A DNA stretch of 64,000 bases, from assembly GCF_000424445.1 (NCBI RefSeq), contig NZ_AUJX01000006.1, forward strand, positions 101,313 to 165,312. Reading direction: 5' to 3'. This DNA comes from Oribacterium sp. NK2B42. GTDB lineage: Bacteria > Bacillota > Clostridia > Lachnospirales > Lachnospiraceae. Under the pieces are notes generated by a model. The model was not told the origin of the DNA, searched no databases, and was given only the letters and a program-made list of their open reading frames with translations. The position numbers and the translations under genes are program-made. Shown here piece by piece: positions 15,719 to 24,870 of the stretch. The first letter of the stretch is position 1, and the number at the start of each line of letters is the position of its first letter.

Positions 15719-17218
15719 ATGAGCGAGGTTCGATTAGAGGTAAAAAATCTTTGTAAGTCCTTCGGTATCACGAAGGCAGTTAAGAATGTTTCTTTTAACA
15801 TCAACAAAGGAGAGGTTCACGCCCTGATAGGCGAGAACGGATCAGGAAAGTCAACATTAACAAATATGCTGACAGGCATTTACAGTATAGACAGCGGTAT
15901 CTTTGTTCTGGACGGCGAAGAAATCCATCCGAAAAATCAGGTGGATGCCAACAACCACGGCGTTTCCATCATAGTCCAGGAGCTTGGAACACTTTCAGGT
16001 CTTACCGTAGCAGAAAATATATTCCTGGGGCATGAGGAAAGATTTGTGAAGTGCGGAATCAAGAACACAAAGCAAATGATAAAAGAGGCCAATGAGCTTC
16101 TCCACAGCTACGGATTTGACAGGATCAAAGCCCAGAGAATGATCGATGACTACAACTTCGAAGACAGGAAGCTGGTTGAGATCGTAAAGGCAACTTATTT
16201 TGACCCAAAGATCGTTGTTATCGATGAGACCACAACAGCTCTTTCCCAGGAGGGAAGAAATGAGCTTTACAAGGTTATGGACAAAATAAGAGAGAAGGGC
16301 AATACCATTATCTTTATATCCCATGACCTTCAGGAAATACTCGATCGTTCAGATACCATCACGATTCTTCGTGACGGAGTTTATATCGATACCGTAAAGA
16401 GCAAAGATGTTTCCGAAGAGGATCTGAAGCGTCTCATGGTAGGCCGCGAAGTGACAGGAGATTACTACCGTTCAGATTACGGCAGCAAGGTATCCGACGA
16501 GGTCGTTCTTTCAGTGAAAGATGTATCGGTACCGGGGCTCCTGAACAAGCTTGATTTCGAGCTTCACAAAGGAGAGATTTTAGGCTTCGGAGGTCTTTCG
16601 GAATCCGGAATGCACGAAGTAGGCAAGGCCATCTTCGGTGCTTCCTATGACAGAACCGGTTCCGTAAAGCTTTCAGACGGCACCGAGATCAATGATATCC
16701 CCACAGCTATTCAGCACAGCATCGCATATACTTCAAAGGACAGAGATAATGAATCCGTTGTACTTAATCAGAGCATCATGGACAATATCTGCCTTCCTTC
16801 TCTGGATGAGCTTGCAGACAAAAGACATATGTTAAGTGATAAAAAGCTCAGAGACTTTGCAGATAAATTCGCAAAAGACATGTCGGTAAAGATGGTAAAT
16901 GTCGATCAGTTTGTATCAGATCTTTCCGGCGGAAACAAGCAGAAGGTAGTTCTCGCCAGATGGATAGGCAAAGATTCGGATATCGTCGTACTGGACAGCC
17001 CGACAAGAGGTATCGATATCAAGGTAAAGCAGGATATATATCAGCTCATGGACAGAATGAGAAAAGCAGGAAAATCAATCATCATGATTTCCGAAGAGCT
17101 GATGGAACTTATAGGAATGTGTGATCGTATCATCATCATGAAGGACGGAATGATCAACGGACAGATCGAAAGAAGCGAGTCACTGGATGAAAACAATCTG
17201 ATCACAATGATGGTTTAA
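15719..17218 (+). CDS. Sugar ABC transporter ATP-binding protein (RbsA/MglA type)
   Basis: A 499-residue tandem ATPase. The first half has Walker A GENGSGKST (38-46) and Walker B VVIDETT. The second half has a degenerate P-loop (GGLSESGMHEVG) but intact LSGGNKQKVVLARW and VVLDSPTRGIDI. One intact and one altered half is normal for CUT2 ATPases, which power the two permeases of this operon. ACAGGAGGGTACA precedes ATG 15719; an in-frame start at 15701 lacks such a site. It lies between the two permease genes with near-contiguous spacing. Confidence 0.9.
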   Translation: MSEVRLEVKNLCKSFGITKAVKNVSFNINKGEVHALIGENGSGKSTLTNMLTGIYSIDSGIFVLDGEEIHPKNQVDANNHGVSIIVQELGTLSGLTVAENIFLGHEERFVKCGIKNTKQMIKEANELLHSYGFDRIKAQRMIDDYNFEDRKLVEIVKATYFDPKIVVIDETTTALSQEGRNELYKVMDKIREKGNTIIFISHDLQEILDRSDTITILRDGVYIDTVKSKDVSEEDLKRLMVGREVTGDYYRSDYGSKVSDEVVLSVKDVSVPGLLNKLDFELHKGEILGFGGLSESGMHEVGKAIFGASYDRTGSVKLSDGTEINDIPTAIQHSIAYTSKDRDNESVVLNQSIMDNICLPSLDELADKRHMLSDKKLRDFADKFAKDMSVKMVNVDQFVSDLSGGNKQKVVLARWIGKDSDIVVLDSPTRGIDIKVKQDIYQLMDRMRKAGKSIIMISEELMELIGMCDRIIIMKDGMINGQIERSESLDENNLITMMV

Positions 17219-17227
17219 GGAGGAATT

Positions 17228-18202
17228 ATGGTGGCAGTGAGTAAAACAGAGATGGCAGCAGCAAAAGAAACGAAAACAGGAAATCTCTCCATGATTTCCG
17301 CAGTCAAGACATATCTTCCCATCGTTGGTCTGATCATAGTATTTTTGGTATTTAATGTTCTGACTAATTTCAGAATGGTCAAAAATATGCCCCTTGTTCT
17401 TTCCCAGGTATATGTGACCATGATCGCCACAACCGGTGTATTTTTTATCATGACCATGGGAGGTCTTGATTTTTCACAGGGATCCATCCTGGGAATAGCA
17501 TCCATAGTGGTATGTATGGTGTCCAAAATCAACATCCCCCTAAGCATAGTATGCGGCATCCTGACAGGAGCACTGATAGGTGCATTTAACGGATATTTCT
17601 ATGTATACCGTAAGATCAAGTCCTTTATAGTTACTATCTGTACAATGTTTCTGTTCCGCGGATTCATCAAGTACCTGACCACCAATGCTCCGGTAGCGGG
17701 ATCAGCTGCTCTGATAAATTTTGACAGAACAGAACTTAAAGTAGCTCTTACTCTGCTTGTTCTTGTTACAGGTTTTGTACTTTTCAGATTTACCAAATTC
17801 GGAACTTATCTGAAGGCTATAGGCGCAGGAGAGAAAGCAGCCATGTTCTCAGGTATCCGAACAGACAAGATGAAATTCTGGGTTTATGTATTGTCCGGCG
17901 CCATCACAGGTTTTGCGGCATTCATAAATGTTATCAAGGTCGGATCCGTTACATCTTCAGGCGGAAGTCAGTTGGAAACACAGATTCTCATCGCTCTTGT
18001 ACTCGGAGGAATGCCTATTTCAGGCGGAGCCAAGGTTCGTTTTGAAAATATCATCGTAGGTTCGCTTCTGTATATCGTACTTAACAGCGGACTCACCATG
18101 ATGGGATTTTCAACACAGATGATGCAGCTTATACAGGGAATAGTATTCCTGGTATTTGTGGCAGTTTTTGCAGACAGGAAATCATTACAGGTCATCAAAT
18201 AA
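17228..18202 (+). CDS. Sugar ABC transporter permease, second subunit (CUT2/RbsC type)
   Basis: A 324-residue permease with multiple hydrophobic helices and the typical MTMGGLDFSQGSILGIASIV and GTYLKAIGAGEKAAMFSGI stretches. It is paired with the permease at 14736; heteromeric permease pairs occur in some sugar transporters. AAGGAGGAATT sits just before the ATG, 9 nt after the ATPase stop. It ends the transport operon; the AraR-like regulator begins 121 nt later on the same strand. Confidence 0.85.
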   Translation: MVAVSKTEMAAAKETKTGNLSMISAVKTYLPIVGLIIVFLVFNVLTNFRMVKNMPLVLSQVYVTMIATTGVFFIMTMGGLDFSQGSILGIASIVVCMVSKINIPLSIVCGILTGALIGAFNGYFYVYRKIKSFIVTICTMFLFRGFIKYLTTNAPVAGSAALINFDRTELKVALTLLVLVTGFVLFRFTKFGTYLKAIGAGEKAAMFSGIRTDKMKFWVYVLSGAITGFAAFINVIKVGSVTSSGGSQLETQILIALVLGGMPISGGAKVRFENIIVGSLLYIVLNSGLTMMGFSTQMMQLIQGIVFLVFVAVFADRKSLQVIK

Positions 18203-18323
18203 CCAACTCAAAACCTGTGACCCCTTGTAAATATCTTTTTTACGAGCCAACAAAATCTGCATCTGTGTCAGATACCAAAGCCGGAAAACATCATTTACAG
18301 ATGAGTAGTGAAGAGTAAACAGA

Positions 18324-19454
18324 ATGAGCAAAGATAACCAAAAGCATATCAACGAAAGCTTAAAATATCAGAAACTGTATAAATGGGGCCGTACGCTCAT
18401 CATGAGTGGCGTCATTAAAAACGGCGACAAGTTCATGTCCGAGCATGTACTGGAAAAAAAGTTTGGCTATTCCAGGCAGACTGTACGTATGGCCCTTGAC
18501 AAAATGGAACAGGAAGGACTCATCCAAAGGGTCCGCGGCAGCGGAACCTACGTTTCCTACCATACTGATGCGGAACCCGAGGGGGATAAAAAACCGCATA
18601 TAGGTTTGATTCTTAGCTATTTTGCAGATTATCTGTTTCCGGAGGTCTATGCCGGAATAGAATCGGTCATGAAGGAACAGGGGCTTCAGATCGATGTAGC
18701 CATTACAAAAAATCATCTCAATGAAGAAACCATGTTCCTTGAAAATTTCCTGAAGGCAGGTGTTCAAGGCCTGATCATAGAGGGCACACGTACGAGCTTC
18801 CCGAATCCCAATCAGAGATTGTATAAAGAAATCAAAAGGAAGAATATCCCTACTATCTTTATCCATAATCATTATTCAAACATAAATTTCGACAGTGTTG
18901 AAATGTCTGATGCAAAAAGCAGCTATGAACTGACTAAGCATTTGATTGAAAATGGTCACAGAAAGATCGGGGGAATGTTTAAGTCGGATGACATGCAGGG
19001 AATGGAACGCTATCGTGGTTATACAGAGTGCCTGTCCGAACTGGGTCTTCGCTTTGACGACGACTGGGTACGCTGGTACACCACAAAGGACATGGAGGAT
19101 AAATTCAGCAAGAAAAGTCTGATGTCATTCTATCGCAGGACAAAGGAGTGCACAGCCCTTGTTCTCTACAATGACGAGATCGCATATCGATATATAGATT
19201 TTCTTAACGAACGAGGCGTGAAGGTGCCGGAGGATGTTTCCATTGTTTCCTTTGATGATGCAAAAATGCAGGAGGCCGGAGAGCTGACGATTTTATCGGC
19301 AGTACACCCGAAATTCGAAATGGGAAAACTCACAGCCCAAAATCTCCTCCGCATGATGAAGGATCAAAACTGGACTCATCATGACTACTCTTATCAATTC
19401 CCTGTTTCGTTTAATCAGGGTAATTCCGTAAGGGATATAAGAGATCATAAATAG
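18324..19454 (+). CDS. araR: AraR-like transcriptional repressor (GntR HTH + LacI-type sensor)
   Basis: A 376-residue regulator. Residues about 15-80 are a GntR-type winged helix (MSEHVLEKKFGYSRQTVRMALDKMEQEGLIQRVRGSGTYV stretch). The rest is a LacI/GalR-type periplasmic-binding fold (KPHIGLILSYFADYLFPEVYAGI through VSIVSFDDAKM). This fusion of domains is the hallmark of AraR of Bacillus, an L-arabinose-sensing repressor. It lies between the sugar transporter and araA, which supports the role. Possible operators are the TACAA-containing repeats at 13192-13225 and 21138-21158. The start is supported by alignment of the HTH only; the ribosome site is weak. Confidence 0.85.
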   Translation: MSKDNQKHINESLKYQKLYKWGRTLIMSGVIKNGDKFMSEHVLEKKFGYSRQTVRMALDKMEQEGLIQRVRGSGTYVSYHTDAEPEGDKKPHIGLILSYFADYLFPEVYAGIESVMKEQGLQIDVAITKNHLNEETMFLENFLKAGVQGLIIEGTRTSFPNPNQRLYKEIKRKNIPTIFIHNHYSNINFDSVEMSDAKSSYELTKHLIENGHRKIGGMFKSDDMQGMERYRGYTECLSELGLRFDDDWVRWYTTKDMEDKFSKKSLMSFYRRTKECTALVLYNDEIAYRYIDFLNERGVKVPEDVSIVSFDDAKMQEAGELTILSAVHPKFEMGKLTAQNLLRMMKDQNWTHHDYSYQFPVSFNQGNSVRDIRDHK

Positions 19455-19618
19455 AATGCCTTTACCTGCAGGATATTTGTCACGGATCATATAAAAAGGC
19501 AATAACATAGCTAAGTGGTTTTATTTATGGCAGGTTTTCTATAAAAACCGCCATTTACCATCAGCCTCTCGCAAAGCGAAATTTAAACGGCAGATGTAAT
19601 CAGAAAGAAGGAAGAATT

Positions 19619-21055
19619 ATGAAGAAATTATATTTTGTAGTCGGCAGTCAGGATCTCTACGGAGACGAATGTCTCCGTCAGGTTGCAGCAGATGCTGCCG
19701 ATATGGCATCATTTTTAAACGAAAACCTTCAGGAGATCGTATCTGTAGAGCTCCTGCCTACAGTTGTTGATTCAGAGACCTGCATTGAGGATCTCCGTAA
19801 GGCATCCGTTGATGACGACTGTGTTGGTGTCATCACCTGGATGCACACCTTTTCACCGGCCAAGATGTGGATCAAGGGACTTCAGGAGCTTCGTAAGCCT
19901 CTTTTACACCTTCACACACAGCATAATGAGAAGCTTCCCTATGACAGCATTGACATGGACTTTATGAACCTTAACCAGTCAGCTCACGGCGACCGCGAGT
20001 ACGGCTTCATCGTAGCACGTCTCGGAATCCCGCACGAAGTTGTGGCCGGTTACTACAAGAATGAAAGTGTCCTCAAAAAGATCCGTCAGTTTGCAGAGGT
20101 TGCGAAGGCCATTGACTACTCACATCATTTAAAGGTTGCATCCTTCGGAAACAACATGCGTGAAGTTGCTGTTACAGACGGCGATCGTGTAGAATCACAG
20201 ATCCGTTACGGCTGGGAGTGCAATTATTTCGGCATCGGCGATCTGGTTAAGATCATGGCCGATGTCTCTGATAGTGAAGTAGATGCAAAAATGGCAGAGT
20301 ACGAGGCAAACTACACCATGAAGACCGATAATGTGGCTTCTGTTCGTGAACAGGCAAAGATGGAGGTGGCTCTCGATAAGTTCCTTGAAAAGAATCACAT
20401 CGGTGCCTTTGCAGATACCTTCCAGGATCTTCACAATCTTAAGCAGCTTCCGGGCATCGCAGCACAGAACCTTATGGCTAAGGGCGTTGGTTTCGGACCT
20501 GAGGGAGACTACAAAATCTCTGCATTATCCGCTGTTCTCATGAAGATGGCAGAATCAAGAAAAGGTGCTACCGGATTCATCGAGGATTACACCTATGACC
20601 TTACAGAAGGTCAGGAGGTGGAGCTTGCTTCTCACATGCTGGAGGTACCGCCTGCATTTGCAGCAACAAAGCCTGAGATCCAGGTTCATCCTCTGGGCAT
20701 CGGCGGAAAGGAAGATCCGGCACGTCTTGTATTTGACGGAGTAACCGGCGACGCAATTCAGGTAACCATGGTGGATATGGGAGACCGTTTCCGTATCATC
20801 TGCGCAGATATCGAGCTTGTAAAGCAGGCAGCGCCCATGCCTAAGCTTCCGGTTGCCCGTATCATGTTCCGTCATAAGCCAAACTTTGAGATCGGTACCG
20901 AGGGCTGGTGCTACGCAGGCGGAGCTCATCACAGCGTCATATCAACAGCATTAACAAGAGCTGATATCGCCCTTTTCGCAAAGCTTACAGGCACAGAGCT
21001 TGTAACTATCGGCGAGGATACAACCGAGGCAGATCTCCTTCATCTGGGAGCTTGA
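19619..21055 (+). CDS. araA: L-arabinose isomerase
   Basis: A 478-residue isomerase that converts L-arabinose to L-ribulose in the cytoplasm. It opens with KLYFVVGSQDLYGDE, the signature start of the family (FVxGSQxLYG). Conserved stretches include WMHTFSPAKMWI, HTQHNEKLPY, GDREYGFI and a C-terminal GWCYAGGAHHSV. It is only slightly shorter than the usual 490-500 residues. GAAGGAAG precedes the ATG. It is followed by an FGGY kinase, but no L-ribulose-5-phosphate epimerase gene is adjacent. Confidence 0.92.
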   Translation: MKKLYFVVGSQDLYGDECLRQVAADAADMASFLNENLQEIVSVELLPTVVDSETCIEDLRKASVDDDCVGVITWMHTFSPAKMWIKGLQELRKPLLHLHTQHNEKLPYDSIDMDFMNLNQSAHGDREYGFIVARLGIPHEVVAGYYKNESVLKKIRQFAEVAKAIDYSHHLKVASFGNNMREVAVTDGDRVESQIRYGWECNYFGIGDLVKIMADVSDSEVDAKMAEYEANYTMKTDNVASVREQAKMEVALDKFLEKNHIGAFADTFQDLHNLKQLPGIAAQNLMAKGVGFGPEGDYKISALSAVLMKMAESRKGATGFIEDYTYDLTEGQEVELASHMLEVPPAFAATKPEIQVHPLGIGGKEDPARLVFDGVTGDAIQVTMVDMGDRFRIICADIELVKQAAPMPKLPVARIMFRHKPNFEIGTEGWCYAGGAHHSVISTALTRADIALFAKLTGTELVTIGEDTTEADLLHLGA

Positions 21056-21137
21056 TAAATCTGTATCTCAGAAATAAACGTAAAAGTTCAGCCGGTGGAC
21101 CATAGGGACGGAGTTAGTGGTTCACCCTCTGATCTTT

Positions 21138-21158
21138 TACAAATTAGTTTGGTTTGTA
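21138..21158. promoter_or_regulatory. Candidate operator upstream of the FGGY kinase gene
   Basis: TACAAA (21138-21143) and TTTGTA (21153-21158) form an inverted repeat with a 9-nt centre. It lies about 70 nt before the kinase start in the araA-araB gap and could bind the AraR-like repressor. It does not match the Bacillus AraR consensus exactly. Confidence 0.35.
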
Positions 21159-21226
21159 GAACCGATTAGATTGGTATCTATACGTCAAAAAACGTTAATA
21201 GATGAGAAGAGAGGGTATAAAAAATT

Positions 21227-22828
21227 ATGGGTGCAAAAGAAAAAATACTGGAAGGAAAGACGGCTCTTGGCATAGAGTTTGGTTCAACCAGAATAAAGGC
21301 AGTACTTACGGATGATAAGGGGCACGTTCTCGCCATCGGATTCCACGACTGGGAAAACAGACTGGTAAATGACATCTGGACCTATACTATGGAAGATATC
21401 CATAGCGGACTTCGGAGATGCTACAGTTCTTTAGTGAAATCAGTAAAAGAGCAGTATGACGTAGTGCCTGAAACCTACGGTGCCCTGGGAATCAGTGCCA
21501 TGATGCATGGAATCCTGGCCTTCGACAAGGGCGGAAAACTTCTCAGTCCTTTTGAGACCTGGCGAAACAGTAACACAGAGCAGGCAGCTGATGCACTTAC
21601 GAAAAAATTTCAGTTCAACATCCCTCTTCGCTGGACCATCTCACACATCTACCAGATGGTTCTGGAGGGAAGAAGCTTCGTAAAAGATTTCTCCTTTGTA
21701 ACAACACTTGATTCCTTTATTCACTGGGAACTCACAGGAGAGAAGGTTACCGGCATAGGCGATGCAGCGGGAATCTTCCCGATTGATTCAGAGAAGCTTG
21801 ACTATGATGAGGAGATGGTGGCAAAGTTCGATGCTCTCATAAAAGACAAGGGGTATACATGGACTCTTCGGGATATTCTTCCCAAAGTTCTTGTGGCAGG
21901 TGAGCAGGCAGGAGCATTAACAGAAGAAGGTGCAAAGCTTCTGGATGAGACCGGCACCCTGAGGGCAGGCGTACCCATGTGTCCTCCCGAGGGAGACGCC
22001 GGAACCGGCATGGTGGCTACCAACTCCGTAGCTCCCGGCACGGGTAATGTTTCCGCCGGCACAAGTACCTTTGCCATGCTGGTACTTTCACAGGACAAGA
22101 AGCTGTCAAAGCTATATCGCGAGATCGATATGGTTACAACTCCCGACGGATATCCTGTTGCAATGTCTCATGCAAATAACGGAACCTCGGATCTCAATGC
22201 CTGGGTGAATCTCTTTAAAGAATTCTCAGAGCTTATGGGATATACCGTTGACTTGGGTGATCTGTACGGCAAGCTCTACACCAATTCTTTAAATGGTGAC
22301 AAAGACTGCGGTGGACTTCTGCCTTACGGTTATTTCTCGGGAGAGGGCATCACTCACTTAAATGAAGGAAGACCTTTATTTGCCCGCACTCTGGACAGTA
22401 AGTTCAATCTTGCAAACTTCATGAGAGCCCATCTCTACACCTCTCTCGGAGCTGTAAAGCTCGGTCTGGACATCCTTTTGAAGGATGAGAAGGTGCCGGT
22501 CAAGAGCATTACCGGTCACGGCGGTCTCTTCAAGACAAAGGGCGTTGCCCAGAATTATCTTGCTGCGGCTGTCAATGCTCCGGTAACCGTTATGGATACC
22601 GCAAGCGAAGGCGGTCCATGGGGTGAAGCGCTACTGGCCCTTTACATGCTCCGCGGCAAGGATGCCGGAAGCCTGGGTGATTTCCTTGCAAAGGAAATAT
22701 TCGCAGACCAGTCCGGAACCACAGTTTCACCGGATCCTGCCGATGTAGAAGGCTTTGAAACCTTCACACAGCATTACAAAGACGGAATCGCAGTAGAACG
22801 CGCTGCCGTCGATGCCATGAAATGGTAG
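21227..22828 (+). CDS. araB: FGGY-family carbohydrate kinase, probable L-ribulokinase
   Basis: A 533-residue sugar kinase. LGIEFGSTRIKAVL is the N-terminal phosphate motif of the FGGY family. TGHGGLFKTKGVAQNYLAAA and EGGPWGEALLALYML near residues 424 and 464 are the C-terminal nucleotide-binding part. By position after araA it should phosphorylate L-ribulose, although FGGY kinases are hard to tell apart from sequence alone. AGAGAGGG precedes the ATG. The gene ends just before a perfect palindromic repeat that may also help stop transcription. Confidence 0.85.
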   Translation: MGAKEKILEGKTALGIEFGSTRIKAVLTDDKGHVLAIGFHDWENRLVNDIWTYTMEDIHSGLRRCYSSLVKSVKEQYDVVPETYGALGISAMMHGILAFDKGGKLLSPFETWRNSNTEQAADALTKKFQFNIPLRWTISHIYQMVLEGRSFVKDFSFVTTLDSFIHWELTGEKVTGIGDAAGIFPIDSEKLDYDEEMVAKFDALIKDKGYTWTLRDILPKVLVAGEQAGALTEEGAKLLDETGTLRAGVPMCPPEGDAGTGMVATNSVAPGTGNVSAGTSTFAMLVLSQDKKLSKLYREIDMVTTPDGYPVAMSHANNGTSDLNAWVNLFKEFSELMGYTVDLGDLYGKLYTNSLNGDKDCGGLLPYGYFSGEGITHLNEGRPLFARTLDSKFNLANFMRAHLYTSLGAVKLGLDILLKDEKVPVKSITGHGGLFKTKGVAQNYLAAAVNAPVTVMDTASEGGPWGEALLALYMLRGKDAGSLGDFLAKEIFADQSGTTVSPDPADVEGFETFTQHYKDGIAVERAAVDAMKW

Positions 22829-22837
22829 TTTTCAGAC

Positions 22838-22879
22838 CCACCGGGGACGGTTCTCGCCGGCGAGAACCGTCCCCGGTGG
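22838..22879. repeat. 42-bp perfect palindrome of the GGGACGGTTCTC family
   Basis: Left arm CCACCGGGGACGGTTCTCGCC and its exact complement meet at GCC|GGC. It lies in the gap after the kinase gene. Close relatives sit at 37283, 38786 and 45669. Such REP-like palindromes can act as bidirectional terminators and are often spread by REP-associated transposases. Confidence 0.9.
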
Positions 22880-22982
22880 ATAACTGAAATGGTAGATTTT
22901 CTCCTCATCTATAAATGCATGCTTTCCGCCATTTATATCTGACACACAGATGTCAATCTAATCGGCTATTATATATCTACAG

Positions 22983-23020
22983 AAAAGCGGTCGGTGCTTA
23001 TCATGGGCACTGGCCGCTTA
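22983..23020 (-). terminator. Terminator of the PAS-GGDEF gene
   Basis: On the minus strand AAGCGG...CCGCTT with inner GTGC/GCAC forms a stem followed by TTTT. The 5' arm covers the final codons of the gene. Confidence 0.65.
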
Positions 23021-24368
23021 ATTCTACCATTCTTGAAAAGTAAGTCAGGTCTGCGAAATCCGTTTCCGACAGTCTGCAGGAGCTGGTTATATTGCTGACA
23101 AATATGATATAGCCGCCCCTCTGTGTCAGAGTCATATGATACACCACAAGAACACGAAAGCAATTATCCACCATAAATGAGGCAAACCTGTGATAATTAT
23201 CCCTTTGCAGATCAAACATGTTGACTACTTTGACAGGGTAGGTATCAAACATAGGATGAAAATCCTCAGGGACAGTTGAAGACAGATCCAGACTGTCAAT
23301 TTCAAAACTGTTTCCGACGGCATCATCAGTGATTTTCTTTAAACCGAAGGAGGATGTAAGATCATCCTCTCCAAGGAAGAAGACCTCATCAAGGTTATAA
23401 GTGACCAAAATCTTCTCAAGTGCCGTATTTAACGAAAGGGTTCTTCTCATCATGAACTTATCCATCAGCTCCATGATCACATCACTCTTTTGATTATTGA
23501 TGATCATATGCTGGGCGATGGTCATAACCTTACCGTCATACAGAATGTTTCCGTGGATATGGGGAGTGTAAATGATATAGCGATCCTTGCCCTTTGTCTT
23601 GGCAAGATAGAGCATCTTGTCCGAAAGCTGGAACATGCTGTCATAATCCTTTGCATTATCTGGGAAAAGAGCTCCGCCCATTGAAATCGTTACGGTCTTA
23701 TTTGCTTTTTCATCCATGTATTTCTCACGGATATCATATCTGATTGCCCTCAGAATCTCACGAAGCTTCGGTTCTGTATTGACCTTTTCCAGAACAAGCA
23801 TAAATTCGTCACCACCGATCCTTCCGACAGCGCCCTTGTCACCCACATATTTCTTTGCAGACTTTGCCACTTCTATGATCACATCATCTCCGGCCATGTG
23901 CCCTAAGGAATCGTTAACTGATTTAAAATTGTCGATATCCATCAGGCAAAAGTAAAAATGCCCGGGAGGAGACTTATGCATAAGGTTTTGGGCATACTCA
24001 ATAATGGCACTCTTGGTGTATACACCGGTCATCTTGTCGTAGCATTCTTCCTCAACATCGTTTTTCATGGATTGAATGTCTGAAAGATACACCTTTATAT
24101 TGTCATCGGGGTTTACAGGTTTTTCTATTGTTGCCGCAAACCATGACAGGACACCGTCAATATTCCGCACTCTGAAGCATGAAAGAGTCGACTGCCCCGG
24201 CTCCAGGGCATGTATTTCATCCCTAAGGCCGGTCAGATCCGTGGATGGAACGAGCATACTAAGATCATCCACGCTGCTTTGGCCGGTATAAGCAAGAAAA
24301 CTCTCGCTGCAGTGCATGATATTTAAGTTTTTATCAATCTCAACAAAGGAACTCTTGAATTTTCCCAT
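23001..24368 (-). CDS. PAS-like sensor diguanylate cyclase (GGDEF)
   Basis: A 455-residue signalling protein. The first 110 residues resemble a PAS domain (FVEIDKNLNIMHCSESFLAYTG, then a SCFRVRNIDGVLSWF part). The GGDEF domain follows (DKMTGVYTKSAIIEY, RIGGDEFMLVLE), with an intact catalytic motif for c-di-GMP synthesis, then a long C-terminal part of about 170 residues I do not recognise. I started it at ATG 24368, where the PAS-like part begins. The open frame extends 27 codons further, but that stretch is made of 26-bp repeats that cannot be in-frame coding repeats. There is no strong ribosome site (GAGAG). The cue sensed is unknown. Confidence 0.8.
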   Translation of the reverse strand: MGKFKSSFVEIDKNLNIMHCSESFLAYTGQSSVDDLSMLVPSTDLTGLRDEIHALEPGQSTLSCFRVRNIDGVLSWFAATIEKPVNPDDNIKVYLSDIQSMKNDVEEECYDKMTGVYTKSAIIEYAQNLMHKSPPGHFYFCLMDIDNFKSVNDSLGHMAGDDVIIEVAKSAKKYVGDKGAVGRIGGDEFMLVLEKVNTEPKLREILRAIRYDIREKYMDEKANKTVTISMGGALFPDNAKDYDSMFQLSDKMLYLAKTKGKDRYIIYTPHIHGNILYDGKVMTIAQHMIINNQKSDVIMELMDKFMMRRTLSLNTALEKILVTYNLDEVFFLGEDDLTSSFGLKKITDDAVGNSFEIDSLDLSSTVPEDFHPMFDTYPVKVVNMFDLQRDNYHRFASFMVDNCFRVLVVYHMTLTQRGGYIIFVSNITSSCRLSETDFADLTYFSRMVELSGQCP

Positions 24369-24396
24369 ATCACAGTCTCTCAAATATATCAATAAG

Positions 24397-24466
24397 AAAA
24401 TGATACCGATCACCCACATACGAAAACGGTACCGATCACCGGAATACAAAAATGATACCGATCACC
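24397..24466. repeat. Three 18-bp direct repeats with an exact 26-bp period
   Basis: AAAATGATACCGATCACC occurs at 24397-24414 and 24449-24466, and a close copy (AAAACGGTACCGATCACC) at 24423-24440. TGAT....ATCA inside each copy is partly palindromic. They lie just upstream of the GGDEF gene, so an operator array is likely. Confidence 0.8.
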
Positions 24467-24686
24467 GGCAGCTGATACTGCCGATAACTATGGTTTATTT
24501 TGTTGCCTTGAGTACACATATACAATTATACCATAGAAGAAAACATATTTTGAATGTGTCTGCAGCTCCTGTTTATTTTTTTTACACATTACTTCTGTTT
24601 TTTTATATAATAGTTTAGTGCCCATGAGCACTTTGTGCCGGGCGCTCCAATTCGGTAATTTATCACATCAGCAAAAAGGAGTAATC

Positions 24687-24737
24687 ATGGTTAAACACGT
24701 TATTTTATGGACTCCTTCAGGGACTTTTTGTGAATAA
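24687..24737 (+). pseudogene. Short ORF, probable remnant of a Dabb-family gene
   Basis: AAAAAGGAG ideally precedes ATG 24687, which encodes a 16-residue peptide beginning MVKHVILWT. That is how stress-responsive A/B-barrel (Dabb) proteins start, so this may be the decayed head of such a gene. AAGGAGT in the ribosome site can also pair with ACTCCTT 29 nt downstream, so a regulatory leader peptide is an alternative. Confidence 0.35.
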
Positions 24738-24813
24738 ACGAGATTGCCATTTATGACATACAATAATGCATATTTTTATATAATTTGATAAAAATACATT
24801 TTATGGGTATATT

Positions 24814-24835
24814 TATGCATAATTAATGCTATAAT
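24814..24835 (+). promoter_or_regulatory. -10 box and ARG-box-like site upstream of carB
   Basis: TATAAT at 24830-24835 would place the transcript start near 24842. TATGCATAATTAATGCTA (24814-24831) just upstream loosely resembles an arginine-repressor box, which would fit carbamoyl phosphate synthesis. A clear -35 is not seen. Confidence 0.35.
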
Positions 24836-24870
24836 CATTCAGAAATGTTTATTTATACGGAGGAATATAC

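Noticed and set aside
24397..24449. 27-codon N-terminal extension of the PAS-GGDEF protein
   Set aside because: It lies in the 26-bp direct repeats, whose period is not a multiple of three. The PAS-like part begins at the Met at 24368.
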